NCBI GenBank assembly: GCA_045110675.1
Contig: JBGCGJ010000005.1
Coordinates: 18,066 to 82,065, forward strand
Source: JBALVT01 sp045110675
GTDB taxonomy: Bacteria; Pseudomonadota; Gammaproteobacteria; Pseudomonadales; Halieaceae
DNA: 64,000 nucleotides
Direction of reading: 5' to 3'
Part shown: in pieces, positions 44,150-51,376 of the stretch
Position numbering within the stretch: the first letter of the stretch is position 1
Layout of the letters: each line of letters begins with the position of its first letter
Notes under the pieces: generated by a model
The model's input: the letters and a program-made list of their open reading frames with translations, nothing else
Told to the model about the DNA's origin: nothing
Database searches by the model: none
Program-made: the position numbers and the translations under genes

Positions 44150-45103
44150 ATGAGTAGCACACAGGCAGTATCAGCTGATCAGGCCGCGGAAGAGGCCTTG
44201 CTGGCCAGAATCCAGGCGGGTGAGTTGATCGAGGATATGGATGATCTTACCCCGCGATACAAGGCCATTCTGCAACGTACTTTGGAGATTGCAGCCCAGA
44301 GTGAGGTCACCGTACTGACCTGGGCATACACCGCTTATAAAGTCGCCCCGGATATCGGTGCCAAGGTGGCGATCTGCGGCACCATCCAGGATGAGGTGGG
44401 TCATGCCCATCAACAGGGCATGCTCTACGAGCGTTTTGGTGTGGACATGCAAAAACTGGCCTTCGAGGCGGACCCAAATAAATACTGGTCTTTGCCGATT
44501 ATGGAATTTCCCGTCCGTAACTATGCAGAGTTTGTCGTATCCCAGGCGTTCCTGGATCGCGCCGGCCGATTTACCACCTGGGATCTGGAGTTGCATTGCA
44601 GTTTTGCTCCGTACCGCAGGACCCTTAAGAAAGTAAATTTCGAAGAGGCGTTCCATTTCCGCCACGGTGCGATGTGGACCAAATACTACTTTAACCAAAA
44701 CGATGAAACAAAAAAGATGGTGCAGGATGCGGTTAACTGGATCTTCCCCTGGGGATACCACTGGTATGGCAGGCCCGATCACCTCAAGGGCCACCCCGAC
44801 CAGCTCACCTACAAAGTACGGGAGTGGTCGAATGACACTATGCGCGCTAAATGGCTGAAATCTGCCACTGACTTCGCGGATAGAACAGGCCTTGATGTTC
44901 CAGCCAAATTCGATGAGGAAAAGCAAGATTATGTCATCGATGGCATGCCGTACCCGATGACTTTTGATTCCGAGAAAATGGATTGGGAGTGGGAGGAGAC
45001 AACCTGGGACCGGGCGATAGGCAATTTCAAAACAGGAGGCCCCATGCGCCCGGCCTGTTACGAACGGCTCCAGAGGGAAGAGTGGGGAGACAAGTTGTGG
45101 TAA
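44150..45103 (+). CDS. PaaA-like di-iron oxygenase alpha subunit
   Basis: A 317-aa ferritin-like protein of the PaaA/PaaC family, the catalytic subunit type of phenylacetyl-CoA 1,2-epoxidase. Di-iron ligands are visible: AAQSEVTVLTW (Glu), DEVGHAHQ (ExxH), DLELHCSF (Glu) and FEEAFHFRHG (ExxH). Close to the usual 309-330 aa. The C-terminal MDWEWEETTWDRAIGNFKTGGPM region also follows PaaA. Substrate cannot be told from sequence; the companion genes differ from the classic paa operon, so it may act on another aryl- or cycloalkyl-CoA. Confidence 0.85.
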   Translation: MSSTQAVSADQAAEEALLARIQAGELIEDMDDLTPRYKAILQRTLEIAAQSEVTVLTWAYTAYKVAPDIGAKVAICGTIQDEVGHAHQQGMLYERFGVDMQKLAFEADPNKYWSLPIMEFPVRNYAEFVVSQAFLDRAGRFTTWDLELHCSFAPYRRTLKKVNFEEAFHFRHGAMWTKYYFNQNDETKKMVQDAVNWIFPWGYHWYGRPDHLKGHPDQLTYKVREWSNDTMRAKWLKSATDFADRTGLDVPAKFDEEKQDYVIDGMPYPMTFDSEKMDWEWEETTWDRAIGNFKTGGPMRPACYERLQREEWGDKLW

Positions 45104-45411
45104 ACGAAACTGCTGTGCAGGCCGCACTGGGCACAGTGATGGATCCGCATATGAACGTCAGCCTGCCGGACATGGGAATGATCCGCCGGGTGGACATCGA
45201 CGAGAATGGTTTGGTCGATGTGGGCTTGGTTTTTCCCTGTGTAGGCTGTCCGGCCTGGGATCTGATACAGGCTGAATTGAAAGAGGCAGTTGGCGCGGTA
45301 GCAGGCGTTTCCCGGGTCAAGGTGAAAGTTGAGTGGAGTCATGAATGGAACCGCAACGACATCACCCCCGAGGCGCGTATCATCGCCAGAGATCACGGAT
45401 ATTGCATTTAG
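45097..45411 (+). CDS. PaaD N-terminal half, DUF59/MIP18-type
   Basis: A 104-aa protein: DPHMNVSLPDMGMIRRVDI and FPCVGCPAWDLI are DUF59 signatures, and EWNRNDITPEARIIARDHGYCI matches the end of the PaaD N-terminal domain. It lacks the zinc ribbon that ends normal PaaD (about 165 aa); that part is encoded separately at 45673. PaaD is thought to mature the iron centre of the oxygenase. GTG 45097 overlaps paaA by 7 bp, with GGAG seven bases upstream. Confidence 0.85.
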   Translation: MVNETAVQAALGTVMDPHMNVSLPDMGMIRRVDIDENGLVDVGLVFPCVGCPAWDLIQAELKEAVGAVAGVSRVKVKVEWSHEWNRNDITPEARIIARDHGYCI

Positions 45412-45423
45412 GAGCTCCCCAAG

Positions 45424-45669
45424 ATGGGTTTAGTTAAAGACAAAATACCCCTACCAGTCACTACCTACGATTATTACGAGGTGTTTGCCAGGGAAGAGAT
45501 GGATGGCGATCTGGCACACATAGGCTGCCTGAGCGCACCGAACCACGAAACCGCAGTGTCCCAAGCCTGGCTTATGTACTCCGAGAAAATCTGGGTCGAA
45601 ATGTGCATGGTGCGACGGGACGATGTCATTTCGATTGTTGCGCCTAACGATATTTTAGGAACTGCTTGA
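45424..45669 (+). CDS. PaaB-like oxygenase subunit
   Basis: An 81-aa protein matching PaaB (TYDYYEVFAREEMDGDLAHIG...SAPNHETAVSQAWLMYSEK), slightly shorter than E. coli PaaB (95 aa) because the C-terminal tail is missing. PaaB bridges PaaAC heterodimers. It lies between the two PaaD halves. ATG with AGGAG nine bases upstream. Confidence 0.83.
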   Translation: MGLVKDKIPLPVTTYDYYEVFAREEMDGDLAHIGCLSAPNHETAVSQAWLMYSEKIWVEMCMVRRDDVISIVAPNDILGTA

Positions 45670-45672
45670 GCG

Positions 45673-45888
45673 GTGTCTAGCGACGGGGTCAAAAAGCCGG
45701 ACACAGGCCAGAAAGAGGTCTTTGGCGAAATCTATGACGAAAAGGTTGCCTGCCCTTGGTGCGACTCACACAACACCTGTGTGGTGAGCCCTTTTGGCGG
45801 GACTGTATCCGAGATATCGATGAAGTGTAACGACTGCCAGAGTTCTTTCGGTTGGATGAAGTGGGAAGGCAAACTACCCGGTGATTAG
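45673..45888 (+). CDS. PaaD C-terminal zinc-ribbon half
   Basis: A 71-aa protein with a Cys4 zinc ribbon, CPWCDSHNT ... KCNDCQSSFGWMKW, and the SPFGGTVSEISMKC spacing seen in the C-terminal part of PaaD (SEFGSTACKALYRC in E. coli). It begins with GTG 4 bp after paaB. Together with the 45097 gene it would rebuild a full PaaD from two chains. Confidence 0.75.
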   Translation: MSSDGVKKPDTGQKEVFGEIYDEKVACPWCDSHNTCVVSPFGGTVSEISMKCNDCQSSFGWMKWEGKLPGD

Positions 45889-45948
45889 TCGCCGCAGTGG
45901 TCTTTGGCCGATATGGCAAATCAATAATTTTGAACTGAGGACAAGTAA

Positions 45949-46812
45949 GTGAGAATCAGCGAACAGGCAAAAAAAGAATTTATCGCGGAGATGCTTTGCA
46001 TCGCCGACACCGATTGGGTATTGGGTCACTGGTACATAAAAGTCATGCTCAACGGTCGCAGTCTCACCGACTGCAGCGCATTTGCAGGTATGGCCCAGGA
46101 TACTCTGGGACATACCCGCGCGATGTTCCGCTACCTCGAGGAAGAGCTGGACTTGCCCGAGCATCAACTGGAGTTCGGCAGAAGCCGCGAGCAGCTGCAC
46201 GATATGCAGATGCTGTCCTCTCCGCCCGAAAACTGGGGAGACTTTCTGATTTGCACTTTCCTCGCGGAGATTGCTGTGTGGCGCATGCTGCATACCTTTA
46301 AGGACAGCAGCTCGATCACCGATGTGAAAGGCATGGTGAAGCATTTCGGAAAGGAAATGTATTTCCATCGCATTGGACTGGAAGGTTGGCTCAAGGCGGC
46401 GGATGAATCAGATCGCGTTGATATGCGTGAAGCATTGGTGCGCCGCGCTCCGCTGGTGTTGGCCTGGTTTGACGACAAAAATCGCTCCGGTACTGACTTG
46501 TTAATGCAAGAAGGTGTGCGTTCCAACTCGGTGTGGGATGCCCGACTGGGCTTTATCGATGACTCACTAGGTAAATTGACTGCGGCACTGGACATTAGTG
46601 ACGAGGAACTGACTTCGATTATGGGGAAGGGAATCGACGGCGATTGGGACAGTGTGCGTCGCCGCACTACCGGTTCAATCCTGCCTGACACTCTCTGGGA
46701 GTTTATGATTCCCACGGATCCTGACACTGTGGCGCTACGACGTCCACTGGGGGTGAGTATTGATGACAACCTCGATCTATTCGATCGCGCTGAGTATGCC
46801 GAAGACGACTGA
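45949..46812 (+). CDS. PaaC-like structural oxygenase subunit
   Basis: A 287-aa ferritin-like protein of the PaaC type (DTDWVLGHWYIKVMLNGRSLTDCSAFAGMAQDTLGHTRAMF...). PaaC pairs with PaaA and is catalytically inactive in the known enzyme. Here an ExxH-like pattern is reduced (QDTLGH), fitting a structural role. GTG start after GAGGA. It ends the oxygenase part; no PaaE-type ferredoxin reductase follows. Confidence 0.83.
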   Translation: MRISEQAKKEFIAEMLCIADTDWVLGHWYIKVMLNGRSLTDCSAFAGMAQDTLGHTRAMFRYLEEELDLPEHQLEFGRSREQLHDMQMLSSPPENWGDFLICTFLAEIAVWRMLHTFKDSSSITDVKGMVKHFGKEMYFHRIGLEGWLKAADESDRVDMREALVRRAPLVLAWFDDKNRSGTDLLMQEGVRSNSVWDARLGFIDDSLGKLTAALDISDEELTSIMGKGIDGDWDSVRRRTTGSILPDTLWEFMIPTDPDTVALRRPLGVSIDDNLDLFDRAEYAEDD

Positions 46813-46850
46813 TAAAACCACAAAGTTGAGATAAAAAGAGGAAAGTTAGA

Positions 46851-48032
46851 ATGAGTAAACGAGGACTGGCGATTGTCGGTATTGGTGAGGTGCCGACTAA
46901 TCGTGACCCTGAGCGCACCCGCTGGGACATCCTACTGGACGTCTGTAAGGAGGCGATTCGCGACGCAGGTATCGACAAAAATCAGGTTGGCGCTGTTATT
47001 TCCAACAACCCGATGGCACAACCGAGTATGCAAAATGATATGTCCCTGGGAAAGATTCCCGAAGTAATGGGGTTGGAAGGTTGTCGGGACATCGCCATCT
47101 GTAATGCTGGCGGAGCGTCTACTACAAACTGCCTGAGACTAGCAGAACAGCATATTGAAAGCGGGCAGGCTGATTACGTCCTGGTACCGCACACCACAAT
47201 TCAGTCTGACATCCCGCCCCAGCAGTTGATCAACTTCTTTGCTACAGCGCCACTGGATAAGCAGTTTGAGTACCCCTATGGTGTCACCTTCAATGGCTCT
47301 ATGGGCCTGATTACTCAGCGCTACTTGTACGAGACCGGCGCTACTGAAGAACAGCTTGCCGCTGTAACGGTTTCCCTGCGTGCCTGGGGCGCATTGGATC
47401 CGTTGTCGATTTTTTACGGTAAGCCGATCACACTGGAAGACGTCATGAACTCCCGCATGATTAGCACACCGCTGAAAGCCAAGGAGTGCAATCTGCTGGC
47501 CGATGGCGGTGGCGCTATGTTAGTGACCTCTCATGATATCGCGAAAGAGATGGGCGACAAGGCCGTATTCAAACGCGGACACGGCACGCGCTTTATGAGT
47601 GCGACACCTTTTATGCGTGAAGATGTTTTTCACCGCAAAGCCTATCGTGAATCCAGCCAGGATGCGCTGGCACAAGCCGGACTGTCCATTCACGACATGG
47701 ATCTTCGCCAGATTTACGGCGCCTATCCCTACACCCAGTGCAGTGCACTGGAAGGCTATGGGGTTTGTGAAGAAGGTCAGGGTGCCAGCTTGTGGGCCGA
47801 TGGCCGCTGTGGCCCGGGCGGTGATCTACCCTGCACAACCATGGGCGACGCGACAGGTCGCGGTCATACCGGTTCGGGAGTGAGTATGGCTTTCTATCTC
47901 GATACGGTTCGGCAGCTACGCGGCCAGGCGGGGGAGCGTCAGGTTGATAACTGCGAACACGCGATTCTTACCACTTCAGGCGGATCGGTGATGAACACCT
48001 GCACCACAGTCTTCGGGAGGGCGCCCCAATGA
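46851..48032 (+). CDS. Thiolase-fold protein (SCP-x / Ltp2-like; thiolase or retro-aldolase)
   Basis: A 393-aa thiolase-superfamily protein of the lipid-transfer type. Cys84 (AICNAGGAS) lies where the thiolase nucleophile may align. The second catalytic Cys of true thiolases is absent (TTSGGSVMNT in its place), while Tyr-rich IYGAYPYTQ and GRGHTGSG are kept. Ltp2-type steroid retro-aldolases share these traits and need a DUF35 partner, and a DUF35 gene overlaps the end of this one by 4 bp. Both a thiolase and an aldolase role are possible; gene context favours aldolase. Confidence 0.82.
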   Translation: MSKRGLAIVGIGEVPTNRDPERTRWDILLDVCKEAIRDAGIDKNQVGAVISNNPMAQPSMQNDMSLGKIPEVMGLEGCRDIAICNAGGASTTNCLRLAEQHIESGQADYVLVPHTTIQSDIPPQQLINFFATAPLDKQFEYPYGVTFNGSMGLITQRYLYETGATEEQLAAVTVSLRAWGALDPLSIFYGKPITLEDVMNSRMISTPLKAKECNLLADGGGAMLVTSHDIAKEMGDKAVFKRGHGTRFMSATPFMREDVFHRKAYRESSQDALAQAGLSIHDMDLRQIYGAYPYTQCSALEGYGVCEEGQGASLWADGRCGPGGDLPCTTMGDATGRGHTGSGVSMAFYLDTVRQLRGQAGERQVDNCEHAILTTSGGSVMNTCTTVFGRAPQ

Positions 48033-48442
48033 GCGAATACAAAAAACCGTTGCCGGAAATCCAGCCCTACAGTCAGGGCTTTTGGGATGGCACGAAAGAA
48101 CACAAGCTGCTGATTCAACATTGCAACAGCTGCGATGCGAATATTTTTTATCCCAGGCGCGACTGCCCCAAGTGCTGGAGTCAGGATCTGGGTTGGATCG
48201 AGTCATCTGGTAAAGCCACGGTCTACACCTACTCGGTGACGCTGGAAGGTGTAGAGGAGATGTTTGTCGAGGATCTGCCTATTATTCTTGCTTGGATCGA
48301 TCTTCCTGAGGGCATTCGCATGCACACTAATTTGGTGGAATGTGAGCCGGAGGATATCAGTATCGGAATGGAGGTCGAGGTGGTGTTCAGGGATGTCACC
48401 GACGAGGTTACCCTCCCTTTTTTCCGCCCGGTAAAACAGTAA
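48029..48442 (+). CDS. DUF35 zinc-ribbon/OB-fold acyl-CoA-binding protein
   Basis: A 137-aa protein with rubredoxin-like zinc ribbon (HCNSCDANIFYPRRDCPKCW) and an OB fold (GKATVYTYSVTLEG...). DUF35 proteins bind thiolase-fold enzymes and present the CoA substrate. ATG overlaps the preceding stop (ATGA), supporting a stoichiometric complex. Overlaps the next gene too. Confidence 0.88.
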   Translation: MSEYKKPLPEIQPYSQGFWDGTKEHKLLIQHCNSCDANIFYPRRDCPKCWSQDLGWIESSGKATVYTYSVTLEGVEEMFVEDLPIILAWIDLPEGIRMHTNLVECEPEDISIGMEVEVVFRDVTDEVTLPFFRPVKQ

Positions 48443-49002
48443 TGTCCGAGCCGAGTTGGGGTCTTTGGGGAACCTGGGAGGAGACCGAGCAGCACCTGGG
48501 TAAAGTGGTGGGCCAGTCGATTGGCCCGGATCCTGTCGAACAAGGCTCCATCCGCCGCTGGCTTGAACCCAAGGAATTTGCGTGCGATATCCACGCCAAC
48601 GCGGATGCGGCAAAGGCGGCTGGCTATGATGACGTGGTTGCCCCGGCCTCAATGGTTTTCACCTACGGTATTGCACCTTACTGGAGCCCAGGCGACGAGC
48701 CGGCACAGATTGACGATGAACCCACCCAGATTCAGATCCCGGTTATCTTTGATGTGCCTGCCCCGTGCGACAAGAGTTTTGCCACCAGTATTGAAGTAGA
48801 GTTCTTTGATCCCCTGTACCCCGGGGACGTGGTGACCTGCACCTCGAAGCTGGTGGACATCAAGCACAAGGAACTGAGTGTGGGGAAGGGTGCTTTCCTG
48901 CGCCAGGAAGACACCTACACCAAGCAAAGCGGTGAGGTGGTGGCGATTTCCTACCTGGATATATTCCGGTTTGTCGCATCAACCCAGGAGGGCGACTCGT
49001 GA
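48442..49002 (+). CDS. MaoC-like dehydratase, N-terminal-domain type
   Basis: A 186-aa hotdog protein of the MaoC_dehydrat_N / FAS1-like kind (EFACDIHANADAAKAAGYDDVVAPASMVFTY). Such halves lack the catalytic Asp-His and form the CoA-binding half of a heteromeric hydratase, as ChsH2-type proteins do with ChsH1. Stop overlaps the next start. A 4-gene chain with overlapping ends (46851-49424) indicates one complex. Confidence 0.82.
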   Translation: MSEPSWGLWGTWEETEQHLGKVVGQSIGPDPVEQGSIRRWLEPKEFACDIHANADAAKAAGYDDVVAPASMVFTYGIAPYWSPGDEPAQIDDEPTQIQIPVIFDVPAPCDKSFATSIEVEFFDPLYPGDVVTCTSKLVDIKHKELSVGKGAFLRQEDTYTKQSGEVVAISYLDIFRFVASTQEGDS

Positions 49003-49424
49003 ACTCCACAGCCGATATCCGTTTATCCGAAATCTCTGCAGGTGACGAACTGCCATCGATAGATATTCCCATCACCCTGCAGCGACTGGTTATGGAGGCG
49101 GGAGCCAACCGCGATTTATCCCTTATGCATCACGACGGAGACGTGGCAAGGGCAACCGGTGCACCCGATGCCTTCGCCAACACCTATTTCCTGATGGGGA
49201 TGTTTGAACGATTGATGCGCGACTGGGCTGGACCCAAAGCGCGCATTCGAAAAATCGGCCCCCTGAGGATGATGATTTTTAATGCTGTGGGCGACACGGT
49301 TTCTTTTAAGGGGCTGGTTGAATCAATCGATGCAGCCGCCGGCACTGTCGCTTTGGATATGTGGGTGGAGAGTGATCGGGGTAAAACCGTCACCGCCAAG
49401 GCCGTACTCGACCTCGGGGTGTAA
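48999..49424 (+). CDS. MaoC-like hydratase, catalytic half
   Basis: A 141-aa hotdog protein with the hydratase-type segment ANRDLSLMHHDGDVARATGAPDAFANTYF, where Asp and His can serve as the catalytic pair. Together with the 48442 product it would form a two-chain enoyl-CoA hydratase that provides the beta-hydroxyacyl-CoA for retro-aldol cleavage. GTG start overlaps the previous stop. Confidence 0.83.
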   Translation: MNSTADIRLSEISAGDELPSIDIPITLQRLVMEAGANRDLSLMHHDGDVARATGAPDAFANTYFLMGMFERLMRDWAGPKARIRKIGPLRMMIFNAVGDTVSFKGLVESIDAAAGTVALDMWVESDRGKTVTAKAVLDLGV

Positions 49425-49505
49425 TTCTGACAAAACTTCTGTCCTTGCCAATTCGCCCGCTTGCCTCATAATAAAAAATACTCGGTAGAAAAAAACGGAG
49501 CAAGC

Positions 49506-50543
49506 ATGAGTGATACGGTGCCGGATTCGCCGCACACCAGCTACATTGGCAGTGTCATCTGCATTGCCAGAACACTCGACGGCTATGGTCTTGACGGAAC
49601 TGCGGCACTGGCCGAGGCGGGTATTGATATCCACTCGACTCCAGCATTTGACGCGCGCGTGCCCGTCGGGCTGTTGCACAAGGCAGTGATTGCCCAAGGT
49701 GGCAGCAAAATTGACCCCCTGTTCGGGATTAAATACGCCGAATCCGTAAACCCAGCGACCTATCACGCCTTTGGTGTAATGCTGACATCGTCGACCACCC
49801 TGCGAGCCTTCTGTATGCGCTTACAGCGCTACTGGGCCTACATCAATACGGGAGACAAAATCTACTTTGATGGACATGGCAGGTTGCAGTACCAGCAGAT
49901 CGTGCTTCCCGAATTATTCGAGGAACCCTACGAAAACCTGCTGCACGAATCCGCCTGGGTGGCTACCATGCTCAAGTTGATACGCATGGTATCGACTCCC
50001 AAGTTCTCGCCACAGCGCATCTCCATGGCCTTTGCAAAACCGGAAGGCTTTACCGATGAATATGACTCCTATTTTAGCTGCCCTATCGAATATTACGCCC
50101 AATCCACAGTCATTTACTTTCAGCAAGAGGATCTCGATCTCCCTCTGGCGGGTGGTAATGCCGAGCTGGGACGACACAGCGAGAGCCTGGTCTACCACTA
50201 CCTTAAGACGTTCATCGAAATCGATGTTCTCAATGCCTCTCGTATGGCGTTGTTTGAACTGCTGCCACGAGGTCAGTTTTCATTGGACATTCTGGCTGAT
50301 TCATTGGACAAGGATGAACAGCAGCTCTCAGTCGAGTTGAAGCAAGCAGGAACCAGCTATCAGCAATTGCTGGGTGATACTCGCCGGGAACTGGCGGAGG
50401 AATATATCACCCGTGCAGATCTCACCGTAAACGAAATTGCCTATATGTTGGGCTTCTCTGACTGCAGCAATTTCGCTCGCAGTTTCCGTCGCTGGACCGG
50501 GTCCTCACCCACCGATTTTCGCGAAAACCTGCAGGGCCATTGA
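49506..50543 (+). CDS. AraC-family transcriptional regulator
   Basis: A 345-aa regulator like the one at 41361: N-terminal Arabinose_bd-type domain and C-terminal HTH pair (TVNEIAYMLGFSDCSNFARSFRRWTGSSPTDFRE). Start at ATG 49506 with GGAG six bases upstream; the longer start at 49461 is not supported. Follows the MaoC genes and is coupled to the TetR gene. Probably senses a pathway intermediate. Confidence 0.88.
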   Translation: MSDTVPDSPHTSYIGSVICIARTLDGYGLDGTAALAEAGIDIHSTPAFDARVPVGLLHKAVIAQGGSKIDPLFGIKYAESVNPATYHAFGVMLTSSTTLRAFCMRLQRYWAYINTGDKIYFDGHGRLQYQQIVLPELFEEPYENLLHESAWVATMLKLIRMVSTPKFSPQRISMAFAKPEGFTDEYDSYFSCPIEYYAQSTVIYFQQEDLDLPLAGGNAELGRHSESLVYHYLKTFIEIDVLNASRMALFELLPRGQFSLDILADSLDKDEQQLSVELKQAGTSYQQLLGDTRRELAEEYITRADLTVNEIAYMLGFSDCSNFARSFRRWTGSSPTDFRENLQGH

Positions 50544-50545
50544 CA

Positions 50546-51187
50546 GTGCCAACGGCTGGACGGCGCAGTAATCAGGATCGACGGGAGCAGAGCATTGAAC
50601 AGGTTCTAGGTGCGGCTCTGGGTCTTTTTGTCAGCCGTGGCTACGGGTCGACCAGTATGGATGATATCGCGCGTCAGGCTGAACTGACCAAGGGCGCGGT
50701 GTATTTCTATTTCAAGGGTAAGTCTGCACTGTTGCTGGAGTTACTGGAGCAGTCCACCGCTCTTTATACCAGTATCTTTGAGCAGATGCGCAAATCCGAG
50801 ACCACTGCCGGGAATCAGCTGGAAATGTTTGTAGAATGGGCAGCCGGGGTTGGGGTAGAACACAACGAGTTGTTATTGCTGCCGATATTAATGTCGCTGG
50901 AGTTCTACGGTCAGGACCAGGCGGTGGGGCAAACCCTCGACCGGCTCTATGACCAGTACCATGAAGAAATGGAACGGGTTGTAAAACTAGGGCAGGAGCA
51001 AGGTGAGTTCGATGAATCGCTGGCTCCCCGGGAAGAGGCAGCGGTGCTGGTCGCCTTCACTGATGGCATGTTGCTTGAGTGGATCCGCCGTAGCAAACGC
51101 CTGGATGGCAAGCGTCTGGTGCAGAGCGCCAAGGCGTTGATAGCTGGTGGATTGCGCAAGCAATCAATTGTCCTTGGAAATGCCTGA
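50546..51187 (+). CDS. TetR-family transcriptional regulator
   Basis: About 213 aa with N-terminal HTH (IEQVLGAALGLFVSRGYGSTSMDDIARQAELTKGAVYFYFKGKSALL) and a variable ligand domain. Starts within a few bases of the AraC stop (GTG 50546, or TTG 50540), so it is coupled to it. A candidate repressor of the Paa-like cluster; see the inverted repeat at 44096-44117. Confidence 0.88.
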   Translation: MPTAGRRSNQDRREQSIEQVLGAALGLFVSRGYGSTSMDDIARQAELTKGAVYFYFKGKSALLLELLEQSTALYTSIFEQMRKSETTAGNQLEMFVEWAAGVGVEHNELLLLPILMSLEFYGQDQAVGQTLDRLYDQYHEEMERVVKLGQEQGEFDESLAPREEAAVLVAFTDGMLLEWIRRSKRLDGKRLVQSAKALIAGGLRKQSIVLGNA

Positions 51188-51376
51188 ATTGCTATAAGTC
51201 TCGTCGTGCGTGATTGCTAAAATCGAATAAATCCACCCCGACTGGCACGGCGATCTCGCAATGGCTTCAGCTTGCTCAGCTATTGGCGAGAAATTTGTCT
51301 ACTTATTCGCTAGTCCCCTGAGCTATCTAGAACGCAGCCACATTTTCGGAACGAATCCCTGATTAAAGTACGGAGC

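Noticed and set aside
44171..45127. 318-codon minus-strand frame
   Set aside because: Shadow of the PaaA-like gene, which has the di-iron ligands and fits the operon.
44150..45411. Calling the oxygenase simply phenylacetyl-CoA epoxidase paaABCDE
   Set aside because: PaaE is missing, PaaD is split, and downstream genes are not those of the phenylacetate route.
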